A stretch of DNA of 64,000 nt from Chitinophagales bacterium (lineage in GTDB: Bacteria > Bacteroidota > Bacteroidia > Chitinophagales > Saprospiraceae). The DNA lies in NCBI GenBank assembly GCA_013298955.1, contig JAAFJT010000008.1, forward strand, positions 20,742-84,741. The letters run 5' to 3'. Below are positions 25,737 to 35,119 of this stretch, in pieces (position 1 is the first letter of the stretch; each line of letters opens with the position of its first letter). The notes beneath the pieces were generated by a model that was given only the letters and a program-made list of their open reading frames with translations, searched no databases and had not been told where the DNA came from. Both the position numbers and the translations under genes were made by a program.

Positions 25737-26327
25737 ATGAAGTATCGAGCAGCTAAAGCCTTCATTCTCAATGAGTTGAAAACGAAATTAACACCCAATT
25801 TATCGTATCATGGCGTACACCACACGTTAGATGTGTTGGCAACGACCCGCGCTTTATGCACATCGGAGAAGGTGGGTCGGCGCGATAAATTGTTGTTGAA
25901 AACGGCTGCTTTATTCCATGATGTCGGATTTACGCGCAGTGTCCGCGAACATGAACGGCATGGTTGCGAGATAGCGCGTTCTTTTCTACCCTATTTTGGG
26001 TATCAAACAAATGATATTGAATTGATTTGTGGGATGATTATGGCAACTAAAATCCCGCAATCGCCGCAAACGCGTTTAGAAGCCATTTTGTGTGATGCCG
26101 ATTTGGATTATCTTGGCAGAAATGATTTTTATTCGATTGGACAAACGCTGTTTGAAGAGTTAAAATCATTGGGTATTCTTTCCACCGAACAGGCTTGGAA
26201 TCGACTGCAAGTTAATTTTTTAACGGCGCACCGTTTTTGTACGCATACGAATCTCGTGTTACGAGAACCCGTTAAACAATTGTATTTGAATGAGTTACGT
26301 CATTTAATCGCTACTTATTCCATCTGA
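25737..26327 (+). CDS. HD-domain phosphohydrolase
   Basis: A 196-aa cytoplasmic protein with the HD metal-binding fold. Metal ligands: His25 region (SYHGVHHT), the HD pair His61-Asp62 (FHDVGF), and the Asp in CDADLDYLG (about 120-124). The family hydrolyses phosphate esters of nucleotides or similar; the substrate is not evident. Followed by a family D hairpin and then purN, probably a separate unit. Confidence 0.85.
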   Translation: MKYRAAKAFILNELKTKLTPNLSYHGVHHTLDVLATTRALCTSEKVGRRDKLLLKTAALFHDVGFTRSVREHERHGCEIARSFLPYFGYQTNDIELICGMIMATKIPQSPQTRLEAILCDADLDYLGRNDFYSIGQTLFEELKSLGILSTEQAWNRLQVNFLTAHRFCTHTNLVLREPVKQLYLNELRHLIATYSI

Positions 26328-26338
26328 ATACTTGGTTT

Positions 26339-26437
26339 GAATTAGGATTTATGAAATTATTGGGATTCAATTCGGATTGATTTTTTAAGATTTTATCCTA
26401 AAATTCAATCCGAATTGAATCCTAAAAATCCTAATTC
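26339..26437. repeat. Family D hairpin D2
   Basis: GAATTAGGATTTATG... pairs with ...AAATCCTAATTC. The inner stem GGATTCAATTCGGATTG pairs with CAATCCGAATTGAATCC, and a TTTTTTAAGATTTTATCC loop separates the arms. It starts 12 bp past the HD-gene stop. Confidence 0.88.
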
Positions 26438-26496
26438 AGACCGTACCGCAACTTGAGTTAAATATTAAAAATCAAGCCCTTAATCATCTATCAACA

Positions 26497-27099
26497 ATGA
26501 TACATATCGCTATTTTTGCTTCGGGCGGGGGCAGTAATGCACGCCGTATTTTGGAACATTTTCAAAACCATCCATCTATTCGCGTCGCGCTTGTTGCGTC
26601 GAATCGCAAAGCGGCTTTTGTATTGGAAATCGCCGCCGAATATGGCGTTGAAACCTTCGTCATATCCAAAAACATGCTCACGCAACCCGCCGAACACCCC
26701 GATTTGAGTGAAAAATTAACCAAATTGGGTATTGACTATATCGTTTTGGCAGGTTTTTTGGTTTTGATGCCAAAGGAATTGGTGCATCTTTACAACGAAC
26801 GCATTTTTAACATTCATCCCGCGCTCTTGCCCAAATTTGGTGGGCAGGGCATGTATGGCAAACACGTTCACGAAGCTGTCTATGCCGCAGTGCAGGCAGG
26901 GACGGAAACCGAATCAGGCATCACGATTCATTTAGTCAACGAATTTTATGATAAAGGCGCACCTTTATTTCAAGCCAAAATCGCCTTACAACGGACGGAT
27001 TCGCCTTCCGAAATCGCTCGAAAAGTCCTTACATTGGAGCATCATTACTACCCACAAACTATTGAAAATCAGATTTTAAAAGATAATTTAAAAATATAA
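26497..27099 (+). CDS. purN: Phosphoribosylglycinamide formyltransferase
   Basis: A 200-aa enzyme of purine synthesis that transfers a formyl group from 10-formyl-THF to GAR. FASGGGSN at 7-14 binds the phosphate. The catalytic triad is Asn105, His107 (NIHPALLPKF) and Asp152 (NEFYDKGAPLF). The loop FGGQGMYGKHVHEAV at 114-128 is typical of PurN. Length and order are normal. Other pur genes are not in the window. Confidence 0.95.
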   Translation: MIHIAIFASGGGSNARRILEHFQNHPSIRVALVASNRKAAFVLEIAAEYGVETFVISKNMLTQPAEHPDLSEKLTKLGIDYIVLAGFLVLMPKELVHLYNERIFNIHPALLPKFGGQGMYGKHVHEAVYAAVQAGTETESGITIHLVNEFYDKGAPLFQAKIALQRTDSPSEIARKVLTLEHHYYPQTIENQILKDNLKI

Positions 27100-27169
27100 T
27101 TTCATATTTCGCCCGACTCGAATCACTCCAAAAACGCGCTGGTCGAAATGTTCTAAAACGGTAACTATT

Positions 27170-29143
27170 ATGAGAACATCTTTTTCAATACTTGCTTTAA
27201 GCGTCCTTTGGTTTCTGCCTGCTACTCATTTTGCAAACGGCGCAGACCGCGAACAACCGCGTTTGACGTGGAAAGAGCATCGCCGTCAGGCAGAAAAATC
27301 GGTCGAAACGGGCAAACTTTTAGAAGCCGCTTTCCATTTTGAAGCCGCTTGGAAACAAAAGCGGACTCAAAAAGAGTTGGTCTATCAAGCAGGCATGTTG
27401 TATGCCCAAGTGCGGGATTATGCCAAAGCGGTGCAACTTTTAGCGTATGTCAAAGATGATGTAAAAGCATTTCCATCAGCGCGTTATAAATATGCTTTAT
27501 CTTTAAAGCAATCGGGTCAATACGATGATGCTTCTCGCGAATTGGTGATTGCCATCAATACGTACATGGGCAAAGACCGCAATGAAGTGGTTGAAAAATT
27601 GCAAAATGAGTTGTCTGGATGCAGTTTGGGGATTCAAATGGAGGCTGCCGCAACCGCCTTGGCAACCAACGAAAATGCAGGCAGGCCGAAAGTGAAATTG
27701 GAACATTTGAATGAAAATATTAATTCGATTGGGTCGGATTTCGCGCCTGTTTTGTTTGGAAATGACATTTTGTACTTCACTTCGGATAGAAAAGGCAGTT
27801 TGGGCATTCATCGGAGTCAACAAATGGTGGGCGAATGGCGGGCTTCGGATATGCCAAAATTCCCATTAGACCATAATTTACCGTTTGGAAATGGGTGTTT
27901 TGCGCCCGATGCGAGTCGTTTTTACTATTCTCAACAAGAAACGGATAAAAAAGGGAATAAATTTTCAGCGATTTATGTCATCAAACGGGCGGGTTTGAGT
28001 TGGGCGCAACCGATGCGCTTGCGCAATTACATCAATGCGGATGGCGCAACTACCACACATCCTTTTGTGGTGCATCAAGACGGGGTGGAAACCTTGTATT
28101 TTTCGAGCAATCGGCGCAATGGACAAGGCGGGATGGATTTATGGAGCGCGACCCGCGAGATTAGTAGTCCTGATATTGACTTTACGGTGCCGCGCAATCT
28201 GGGCAAAACGGTCAATTCTTCGGCAGATGAAGTGACTCCTTTTTATGATTTGGAAACAGAAATGTTGTATTTTGCTTCTAATGGAAAACAAAGTATTGGT
28301 GGATTGGATATTTTCAAAACTAAAAATGTTGGTGGTAAAAATTGGAACGTGCCTGAAAATGTAGGTTTGCCTTATAATTCGGCGGCGGATGATTATTATT
28401 TCATCCAAAATCGGGCAAAAACAGGTGGTTTTTTCACCTCGAATCGCCGTTTTGCAGGCGAAAAAGTAACAACAGTGGATGATGATATTTTTGGATTTTC
28501 CATTGAAAGCAGTCAACCCTTGCAAGTAAAAGGAACCATTACAACTAAAAGTATTGGAAAACAAGTTAATACAAGTTTTAATATTGCATTATATGAAAAA
28601 CGAGGAAAAGATGATCTTCGACTTTTGACGGCTGAAACCTTTGGAAATGGGGTCTATCAATTGTTGATTATGCCCAATAAAACGTATCGGATGGAAGTGG
28701 AGCAAGAAAATTATAAAGTCGCAACCTATGATTTTAGTACGCAAGACACGTCGAAAATGGTTGTGAAAAATTTTGTTTTAGAACCAATCGGCGAATTAGC
28801 ATCGAAATCAGGCGAAAAAACGGAAAAACCAATGGGTCCCGCAGGCGATTCTGCCTTAGAACCAACTGAAAATGAAGGAAATATCGTTAAAAAAGGCGTT
28901 TTGTATCGGGTGCAATTGGCTACGACTAAAAATTTGGATGCTTCGTATCGACGGCGATTGGAACGCGTAGAATCTTACGGGCGTTTTGACATCGAATGGG
29001 CGGCGAATGAGGAGAAAAAATTGATGATAGGCGAGTTTGAAAGCCTTGCCAAAGCCAATCAAGCGTGTAAAGTGATTCAAACGAAAAGTTTTAAAACGGC
29101 ATTTGTCGTAAAATATGAAAATGGAAAACGGGTTGGTAAATAA
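27170..29143 (+). CDS. TPR / PD40 beta-propeller / SPOR-like envelope protein
   Basis: A 657-aa exported protein with a signal peptide (SILALSVLWFLPATHFANG). The N-terminal part (about 30-150) is TPR-like (AFHFEAAWKQKRTQKELVYQ). About 185-430 has PD40/WD40-like strands (DILYFTSDRKGSLGIHRS, ETLYFSSNRRNGQGGMDLWS, EMLYFASNGKQSIGGLDIFK). At about 445-560 there is a carboxypeptidase-regulatory-like beta sandwich. The last 80 residues (LYRVQLATTKNLDASYRRRLER..) look like a SPOR-type peptidoglycan-binding fold. This order resembles PorE/OmpA-associated envelope proteins of Bacteroidota, but the OmpA domain is replaced by the SPOR-like one. Exact role unknown; possibly linked to cell-wall anchoring or type IX secretion. 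Confidence 0.75.
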   Translation: MRTSFSILALSVLWFLPATHFANGADREQPRLTWKEHRRQAEKSVETGKLLEAAFHFEAAWKQKRTQKELVYQAGMLYAQVRDYAKAVQLLAYVKDDVKAFPSARYKYALSLKQSGQYDDASRELVIAINTYMGKDRNEVVEKLQNELSGCSLGIQMEAAATALATNENAGRPKVKLEHLNENINSIGSDFAPVLFGNDILYFTSDRKGSLGIHRSQQMVGEWRASDMPKFPLDHNLPFGNGCFAPDASRFYYSQQETDKKGNKFSAIYVIKRAGLSWAQPMRLRNYINADGATTTHPFVVHQDGVETLYFSSNRRNGQGGMDLWSATREISSPDIDFTVPRNLGKTVNSSADEVTPFYDLETEMLYFASNGKQSIGGLDIFKTKNVGGKNWNVPENVGLPYNSAADDYYFIQNRAKTGGFFTSNRRFAGEKVTTVDDDIFGFSIESSQPLQVKGTITTKSIGKQVNTSFNIALYEKRGKDDLRLLTAETFGNGVYQLLIMPNKTYRMEVEQENYKVATYDFSTQDTSKMVVKNFVLEPIGELASKSGEKTEKPMGPAGDSALEPTENEGNIVKKGVLYRVQLATTKNLDASYRRRLERVESYGRFDIEWAANEEKKLMIGEFESLAKANQACKVIQTKSFKTAFVVKYENGKRVGK

Positions 29144-29228
29144 AAAGGTGAACGATTCGGTGGATTTCGGAGTGTTGCGATAGCGGCATGCAGCACGCTA
29201 TCAAAAAAGTGGAGATACTTTTTGTTTT

Positions 29229-29287
29229 AAAACGCGCAAGGGACAAAGCGAACCAAAGGCAGGTTCATTTTGTCCCTTGCGCGTTTT
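29229..29287. terminator. Bidirectional hairpin terminator
   Basis: 19-bp perfect arms AAAACGCGCAAGGGACAAA / TTTGTCCCTTGCGCGTTTT, with an AACC..GGTT mini-stem in the loop. Located between the convergent envelope-protein and response-regulator genes. Confidence 0.88.
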
Positions 29288-29380
29288 AGACGGATACACA
29301 TTCCAATCAGTTTTTACAAAATCGTAACAATCAGCGTCTTAAAACTGATTTCCCGACTCCTGTTTTCAATTTGCCTATAT

Positions 29381-30037
29381 TTAAAATACCTTTTTCAGCG
29401 CATCTGCCAATTCATAGCGGTTATCAATCTCTAAAATCGCATAAATATTCTTCAAATGGAATTTAATCGCATCCACTGTGATGCCTAACTCTTCCGCTAC
29501 CATTTTATAACTCTTCCCGGTGGCGATGCTTTCCGCCACTTTAAGTTGACATTTGGTCAATTGTTGCGTATTTGATTTTGTTTTAGGAGATAAAACCGAC
29601 GTTAATTGGGCTTTGCGCAAAAGTTCCATCATTTTTTTGGCTATAGGCGGGCTCATCGACGCGCCCCCTGCGGCTGTATCCGCAATCGCTTCCAATAATT
29701 TGGTCGGTGGAATATTTTTCAACACATAACCTGCCGCGCCCGCATCAATTGCTTGGCAAATCCTTTTTTCATCCTCGAAAATCGTCTGAATCAAGATATA
29801 AATATCAGGAAAAGTGGCGCGTAATTGTTGTGTCGCATCAATACCATTCATTTTACTGGGCAAATCAATGTCCATTAATACGACTTTCGGCGCGACGCGG
29901 CGGATGTTATAGACAATATCTGTTGCATCGGGATACGCGCCGACGCATTGAAAACCCTGCGTAAAATTCAAAAGAGAAGTCATCCCTTCTCGCAAATAGC
30001 GATTATCTTCGATGATAGCAACTTTAATAGGTTCCAT
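29381..30037 (-). CDS. NarL/LuxR-family response regulator
   Basis: A 218-aa two-component regulator. The receiver domain spans 1-125, with the acidic pair Glu10-Asp11, phospho-acceptor Asp56 (VVLMDIDLP), a Thr near 85 and Lys near 108 (GYVLKNIPP). The LuxR-type HTH is at about 155-215 (LTKCQLKVAESIATGKSYKMVAEELGI then DAIKFHLKNIY). The cognate histidine kinase is not in the window. In Bacteroidota such regulators often pair with tetratricopeptide kinases encoded elsewhere. Confidence 0.93.
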   Translation of the reverse strand: MEPIKVAIIEDNRYLREGMTSLLNFTQGFQCVGAYPDATDIVYNIRRVAPKVVLMDIDLPSKMNGIDATQQLRATFPDIYILIQTIFEDEKRICQAIDAGAAGYVLKNIPPTKLLEAIADTAAGGASMSPPIAKKMMELLRKAQLTSVLSPKTKSNTQQLTKCQLKVAESIATGKSYKMVAEELGITVDAIKFHLKNIYAILEIDNRYELADALKKVF

Positions 30038-30447
30038 GTTTGTTTAACATTTTGGCGAAGTAACAACTGGTAAAACAGGGTCTTTGGGAAATTAGTTCCT
30101 ATATTTTGCGGCGGTCACAACTGTTAACTAAACTTTAACGGGGGGGGGACTTTACGTAAGTGTTCTTAAAGATTTTAAAAACACTTACGCAAAGTCTTCA
30201 TCATATTTTCAAAAAAAAATGAAAGTAAAAGCAATTAAATTTATTCTCCTAAAAACATAAAATGTTGATTATCAATGTTTTATATTTTTAACAAAAATAA
30301 AAATTGCTTTTTTTTTCATTTTTTTTTAAAATTGTGGAAGTAAAATTTGGATTTTGTTTAACTCTGACCTAATTTTGCTTCGACAAAACAGGTTCTACAA
30401 AAACTTGTTGGAAATCACCCGAATTTTTTTTTATATAAATCTTACGC
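30038..30447. other. Intergenic region with a G9 tract and a hairpin
   Basis: No supported gene. A run of nine G at 30140-30148 directly precedes a hairpin (ACTTTACGTAAGTGTT / AACACTTACGCAAAGT, 30149-30195). It lies between divergent genes (response regulator and ECF sigma), so promoters for both should be here. I found no full consensus promoter. Confidence 0.5.
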
Positions 30448-31011
30448 ATGATGTCAACGCTCGAATTCAACAACCGTTTAGATGGAATGAGTGCTTTGTT
30501 ACACGCTTTTGCCTACAATCTGACCAAAAATATGGAGGATGCAAAAGATTTGTTTCAAGAAACTGCGTTTCGTGCTATGACCAATCGGGATAAATTTCGG
30601 ATTGGAACGAATTTCAAAGCATGGACTTTTACGATTATGAAGAATATTTTCATCAATAATTATCGTAAAAAAGTCAAGGCAAATACCATCACGGATGCAA
30701 CGGATAACCAATTTTACATCAATTCTCCGATGGTTTCGATTCCGAATCAAGCTGAATCCGATATTATGATGCAAGAATTGACGGGCATGGTGGAGGCTTT
30801 GGATGCGAGTATTCAAGTGCCGTTTGTGATGCATTATCAAGGTTATAAATATCAGGAGATTGCCGATGATTTAAAATTGCCTTTGGGGACGGTGAAAAGT
30901 CGGATTTTCTTTGCGCGCAAGGAGTTAAAAGATAAGATAAACCATCGATACGACAATTTAGGCAAATTGTATGAGCGCAATATTATGGAAGAAGTCGAAG
31001 AAAACGGGTAA
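30448..31011 (+). CDS. ECF-type RNA polymerase sigma factor
   Basis: A 187-aa sigma factor of a type common in Bacteroidota. Region 2: LLHAFAYNLTKNMEDAKDLFQETAFRA, then FKAWTFTIMKNIFINNYRKK (about 15-80). Region 4: VPFVMHYQGYKYQEIADDLKLPLGTVKSRIFFARKEL (about 125-165). Two adjacent ATGs (30448 and 30451) are possible. A terminator hairpin follows, so it is probably monocistronic. No anti-sigma gene is adjacent. Confidence 0.93.
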   Translation: MMSTLEFNNRLDGMSALLHAFAYNLTKNMEDAKDLFQETAFRAMTNRDKFRIGTNFKAWTFTIMKNIFINNYRKKVKANTITDATDNQFYINSPMVSIPNQAESDIMMQELTGMVEALDASIQVPFVMHYQGYKYQEIADDLKLPLGTVKSRIFFARKELKDKINHRYDNLGKLYERNIMEEVEENG

Positions 31012-31068
31012 AATCCGCTTAAAGATATTAAAGATTAGTTTGATTTTTCATAATAGAGGGTGTAATTG

Positions 31069-31099
31069 GTGACGACAGTGTGTACTGTCGTCACTTTTT
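31069..31099 (+). terminator. Hairpin terminator after the second ECF sigma gene
   Basis: Perfect 11-bp arms GTGACGACAGT / ACTGTCGTCAC around GTGT, followed by T5. Confidence 0.88.
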
Positions 31100-31143
31100 A
31101 TTTTCTTTGTGTTTTATTTCCAAATTTTCTAAATTAAAACAAA

Positions 31144-33006
31144 ATGGCACAAGGCAGATGGCGGGTGGCAGATGACGCGCCGAAAACCAAAGTTACCAAA
31201 GAATCCTTTCGGGAAGCCCTCCAAATTTTTGAATTTGTGCGCCCGTATAAATGGTCGATTTTGGGTGGTTTGGTCATGTTATCTTTATCGACTTTTTCGT
31301 TTATGATTTTCCCGAAATTGTCGGGGGTGATGGTGGATATTGCACAAGGCAATCAAAAACAATTGCCTACGTATATTCAAAAAGTTACTTTGAGCGATAT
31401 TGGCATTTTTTTGACCTTGTTATTGGCGGTTCAAGGGATTATTTCGTACAGTCGGGTCTTGCTTTTTGCGGAAGTGAGTGAACGCGGTATTGCGGATTTG
31501 AAAGATCATTTATATCAAAAAATCATCACGTTACCGATTTCGTTTTTTGAAAAAAGTCGGATTGGAGAATTGATTAGCCGCATCAATTCAGATGTAGATA
31601 AGTTGTATAATGTTTTTTCGGTTACGTTAGCCGAATTTATTCGCCAAGTGATTATTTTGGTGGTTGGGATTTCGATTTTGGCGGTGACGACTCCGCATTT
31701 GGCAATTATCATGTTGTTGACCTTTCCGTTTATCGTGATTGGCGCGGTTTTTTTCGGCAAGTACATCCGCAAAATGGCAAAAGAGCGTCAAGACCAAATC
31801 GCTGAAACGAATATTATTTTAAATGAAACGATTACGGCTATCAATTCCGTCAAGGCGTTTACAAATGAAGGCTTTGAAGCGGCGCGATACAGCAAGGTCA
31901 ATCGCAAATCGGTGGATATTTCCATGAAATTTGCCCGGGCGCGGGGCATTTTTGCAGCATTTATCGTCGTTTTGCTGTTTGGCGCGATGTTTTATGTGCT
32001 TTGGCGCGGCGCGGTGATGGTTCAAAATGGCGAAATGAGTGCGGGCGATTTGATTGCATTTTTCGTTTATACGATGGTGATTGGAACGGCAATTGTGGGT
32101 TTGAGCAATTTTTATTCTGAAATATTGGGCGCGATTGGTGCAACGGAGCGTGTTCGTGAGATTTTAAATACGCCCTCAGAAGTGGATTTGAAGTTTTCAA
32201 ATTATGAATTATTATTGAATGATAATCCGTTGAAAGGACAAAGTACGACCCCCACAAAGCGTTTGCAAGGCAATATTGAATTTAAAGGTGTGACGTTTCG
32301 GTATCCGACTCGGACGGATGTGGAAGTATTGAAAGGCTTGGATTTGAGCATTCAGGCGGGACAAAAAGTCGCCTTAGTCGGTCCGAGTGGGGCGGGCAAA
32401 TCAACGGTTGTTCAATTGTTATTAAAATTTTATGAACGCGGTGGTGGCACGATAACCATTGATAATCAATCGATTGAAAGTTATGAAATTTCTAATTATC
32501 GTTCTAATTTAGCGATTGTACCACAAGAAGTGTTGCTATTTGGTGGCACGATTGGTGATAATATTCGCTATGGAAAACCCGATGCAACCGAAGCGGAAAT
32601 CATCGAAGCGGCGAAAAAAAGCAATTCTTGGGAATTTATCAGCAGTTTTCCAGAAGGTTTGAAGACGATTGTGGGCGAGCGCGGCATTAAATTGTCGGGC
32701 GGTCAGCGACAACGGATTGCGATTGCACGAGCGATTTTGCGCGACCCTGCGATTTTATTGTTGGATGAAGCGACGAGTTCCTTAGATGCTGAATCCGAAA
32801 AAGTGGTGCAAGAAGCCTTGAACGAGTTGATGAAAGGGCGAACAAGTATTATTATTGCGCACCGATTGGCGACGATTCGGGAAGTGGATAAAATTTGTGT
32901 GATTGACGGCGGCAGAGTTGTTGAAACGGGGACGCATGAAAGTTTATCGGCGATTCCAAACGGTTTGTATAACAATTTGGCGCGATTGCAGTTTGATAAT
33001 GAGTAG
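31144..33006 (+). CDS. MsbA-like ABC exporter (fused membrane and ATPase domains)
   Basis: A 620-aa inner-membrane half-transporter acting as a homodimer. The transmembrane domain with six helices covers about 35-335. The nucleotide-binding domain at about 370-615 has Walker A VGPSGAGKST near 411, signature LSGGQRQR near 516, Walker B ILLLDEATSS and the H-loop AHRLAT near 573. The best family match is lipid A/multidrug exporters (MsbA, BmrA); a lipid substrate is plausible but not shown. Its stop codon touches a family D hairpin. Confidence 0.93.
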   Translation: MAQGRWRVADDAPKTKVTKESFREALQIFEFVRPYKWSILGGLVMLSLSTFSFMIFPKLSGVMVDIAQGNQKQLPTYIQKVTLSDIGIFLTLLLAVQGIISYSRVLLFAEVSERGIADLKDHLYQKIITLPISFFEKSRIGELISRINSDVDKLYNVFSVTLAEFIRQVIILVVGISILAVTTPHLAIIMLLTFPFIVIGAVFFGKYIRKMAKERQDQIAETNIILNETITAINSVKAFTNEGFEAARYSKVNRKSVDISMKFARARGIFAAFIVVLLFGAMFYVLWRGAVMVQNGEMSAGDLIAFFVYTMVIGTAIVGLSNFYSEILGAIGATERVREILNTPSEVDLKFSNYELLLNDNPLKGQSTTPTKRLQGNIEFKGVTFRYPTRTDVEVLKGLDLSIQAGQKVALVGPSGAGKSTVVQLLLKFYERGGGTITIDNQSIESYEISNYRSNLAIVPQEVLLFGGTIGDNIRYGKPDATEAEIIEAAKKSNSWEFISSFPEGLKTIVGERGIKLSGGQRQRIAIARAILRDPAILLLDEATSSLDAESEKVVQEALNELMKGRTSIIIAHRLATIREVDKICVIDGGRVVETGTHESLSAIPNGLYNNLARLQFDNE

Positions 33007-33112
33007 AATTAGGATTTTTGGGATTTTTGAGGATTCAATTAGGATTGATTTTTTAGAATGATTAGGATTTAAAATCCTAATTGAATCCCCAAAATCTTAA
33101 AAATCCTAATTC
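33006..33112. repeat. Family D hairpin D3, starting at the exporter stop codon
   Basis: GAATTAGGATTTTTG.. pairs with ..AAAAATCCTAATTC. Inner parts GGATTCAATTAGGATT and AATCCTAATTGAATCC pair as well. The first base is the last base of the TAG stop. Confidence 0.88.
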
Positions 33113-33141
33113 AAACGAACATTCGTCTTGAAAAAAGACAT

Positions 33142-33149
33142 TACCTTTG
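33142..33149 (+). promoter_or_regulatory. Candidate -7 element for yicC
   Basis: TACCTTTG matches TANNTTTG and lies 17 bp before the ATG at 33167, so the leader would be very short. No good TTTG box is found 19 bp upstream, so the call is tentative. Confidence 0.4.
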
Positions 33150-33166
33150 CATTGAAATTTATAACT

Positions 33167-34051
33167 ATGATATTATCTATGACTGGCTACGGTCGGGCAA
33201 CAAAAACCTTTGGCGACAAGACTTTGACGGTTGAAATCCGCGCCCTCAATAGCAAATTGACCGATGTGCGGTTCAAAATGCCGCCTTCTTATAAGGAAAA
33301 AGAATTGGACTTGCGGCGCATCCTCAACGAGCATACCGAGCGCGGGAAAGTGGATGTTTCTATCACCCTTAAAACCTTGTCGGGCGAAGATGATTTTGTT
33401 TTTAACCACGATTTGTTTGAAAAGTACCTCAAAGAATTGAGGTCGCTTTCACATAAATTGCATTTGAAAAATAGTGATGGCGATTTTATTCATGCGATTT
33501 TGCGTTTGCCCAACATTGTCGGCGGTGAACCAGAAACGCTTTCCGACTCGGAATGGCAAATCGCACAATCGACGGTTCGAGATGCCGTAACCGAATTTAA
33601 TAAATATCGCCGCATCGAAGGCGAATCAATGGAGCGCGACCTCAAAGAACGCATCGAACAAATTGCACAAAATTTGCAAGCGATTGAGCCTTTTGAACAA
33701 GAACGGGTGACGAAATTGCGCGGGCGATTGAAACAAAATTTGGATGAATTTATGGGGCGCGAGAATATTGATGAAAATCGTTTTGAACAAGAAGTGTTAT
33801 TTTATTTGGAAAAAATCGATGTTTCCGAAGAAAAAGTTCGTTTAGCACAACATTGTCGCTATTTTTTAGACCAAATTGCAGAAAAAGGCGGCAATTCCAA
33901 AGGTCGTACGTTGAATTTTATTACACAGGAAATTGGGCGCGAAATCAATACGTTGGGTTCTAAAGCGTATTCGCATGAGATTCAAAAACTCGTGGTGCGG
34001 ATGAAGGATGAATTGGAAAAAATGAAAGAATTGATTGCGAATTTAGTCTAA
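33167..34051 (+). CDS. yicC: YicC-family endoribonuclease
   Basis: A 294-aa protein. The N-terminus MILSMTGYGRA is the family hallmark and fixes the start at ATG 33167 rather than the upstream TTG at 33128. The C-terminal DUF1732 part is at about 210-294 (EEKVRLAQHCRYFLDQI, KGRTLNFITQEIGREINTLGSKA). YicC/YloC proteins are RNases implicated in small-RNA and mRNA turnover. Length is normal. Confidence 0.93.
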   Translation: MILSMTGYGRATKTFGDKTLTVEIRALNSKLTDVRFKMPPSYKEKELDLRRILNEHTERGKVDVSITLKTLSGEDDFVFNHDLFEKYLKELRSLSHKLHLKNSDGDFIHAILRLPNIVGGEPETLSDSEWQIAQSTVRDAVTEFNKYRRIEGESMERDLKERIEQIAQNLQAIEPFEQERVTKLRGRLKQNLDEFMGRENIDENRFEQEVLFYLEKIDVSEEKVRLAQHCRYFLDQIAEKGGNSKGRTLNFITQEIGREINTLGSKAYSHEIQKLVVRMKDELEKMKELIANLV

Positions 34052-34081
34052 GGTGTTTCTATCCATTAAATATACCAAACC

Positions 34082-34106
34082 TGCGTCAAGTTTCAAATTT
34101 GACGCA
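34082..34106. repeat. Family B hairpin
   Basis: TGCGTCAAGTTT / AAATTTGACGCA around one base, with a single G-T wobble, followed by AGTTATGCTCG as in the half-copy at 17573. Located 30 bp past the yicC stop. Confidence 0.75.
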
Positions 34107-34339
34107 AGTTATGCTCGCATTAATTTACATTTAAAAAATGTATAGCTCTAAAATTGTCCCTCATTTTTTAATCAGTAAGCCCAAAAATCACCAGAAAGTG
34201 TTTGGCAATGGCACAAGATATTGTCAACTTAGCGCGTAAAGCCTTGAAAAAATTATACGCTGTACTATATTGAAAAATTATTATTGACTAAAATGTAGAA
34301 CGGATTTGAATAAAGGTACATCTAAATCATCAAAAAAAC

Positions 34340-35119
34340 ATGCCTGCCCTATCCATTATCATCGCCGTTTATAAAAATATAGCCGCGCTCGACCTCGTTT
34401 TCAAAAGCCTTGCGCAACAGTCTTTTCAAGATTTTGAAGTCATCGTTGCTGAAGATAATGACGGTATAGCGATGCGAAATTTCATACAAAACGTTGAAAA
34501 TCAATTCTTTTTTAAAATAAAACACATCTCGCAACCGGACATTGGTTTCCGAAAAAACAAGGCTTTGAATCAAGCGATTCGCGTATCGGCGGCGGATTAT
34601 TTGGTTTTTATTGATGGTGATTGCCTCCTGCATCCGCAATTTTTGGCGGCGCATTATCGACATCGGGTGAGTGGATTTGGGTTGTTTGGTCGGCGCGTGA
34701 TGTTGTCCGAAACCTTGACGAATCGTTTGTATGAAACCTGTGATTTAAACTCAATTTCTATTTTTAATTTAATTGTAAATCATTGTCAACGAATTGATTG
34801 TGCTTTTTATATCCCTTTTTTGAAACCTAAAATTCATGTTGAAACAGGGATTTGGGGTTGCAATTGGAGCATTCATAAAAGCGCGTTACAGGCAATTAAT
34901 GGGTACGATGAAGATTATGTTAAAGCAGGGATTGGCGAGGATACGGATTTGGAATGGCGGCTTTTTGCCACAGGGATTCAACTGAAAAAAATAAAACATT
35001 TGGCAATTCAATATCATTTGTATCACGTTGAAAACTATGCTTCTACGCTCGAAAATGAAGAAATTTTAATCGAAAAAAGAAAATTAGGCAATGTTTTTTG
35101 TCTGAATGGTTTGAATTAG
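34340..35119 (+). CDS. Glycosyltransferase family 2
   Basis: A 259-aa cytoplasmic or membrane-associated glycosyltransferase. GT-A fold: LSIIIAVYKNIAALDLVFKSL at 4-24, nucleotide-binding acidic stretch EVIVAEDND, the DXD metal site at 92-94 (FIDGDC), and a galactosyltransferase-like C-terminal half with TGIWGCNWSIHKSAL and GIGEDTDLEWRL. Likely acts on a surface polysaccharide or glycolipid; donor and acceptor unknown. Its TAG stop codon lies in the left arm of a family D hairpin. Confidence 0.9.
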   Translation: MPALSIIIAVYKNIAALDLVFKSLAQQSFQDFEVIVAEDNDGIAMRNFIQNVENQFFFKIKHISQPDIGFRKNKALNQAIRVSAADYLVFIDGDCLLHPQFLAAHYRHRVSGFGLFGRRVMLSETLTNRLYETCDLNSISIFNLIVNHCQRIDCAFYIPFLKPKIHVETGIWGCNWSIHKSALQAINGYDEDYVKAGIGEDTDLEWRLFATGIQLKKIKHLAIQYHLYHVENYASTLENEEILIEKRKLGNVFCLNGLN

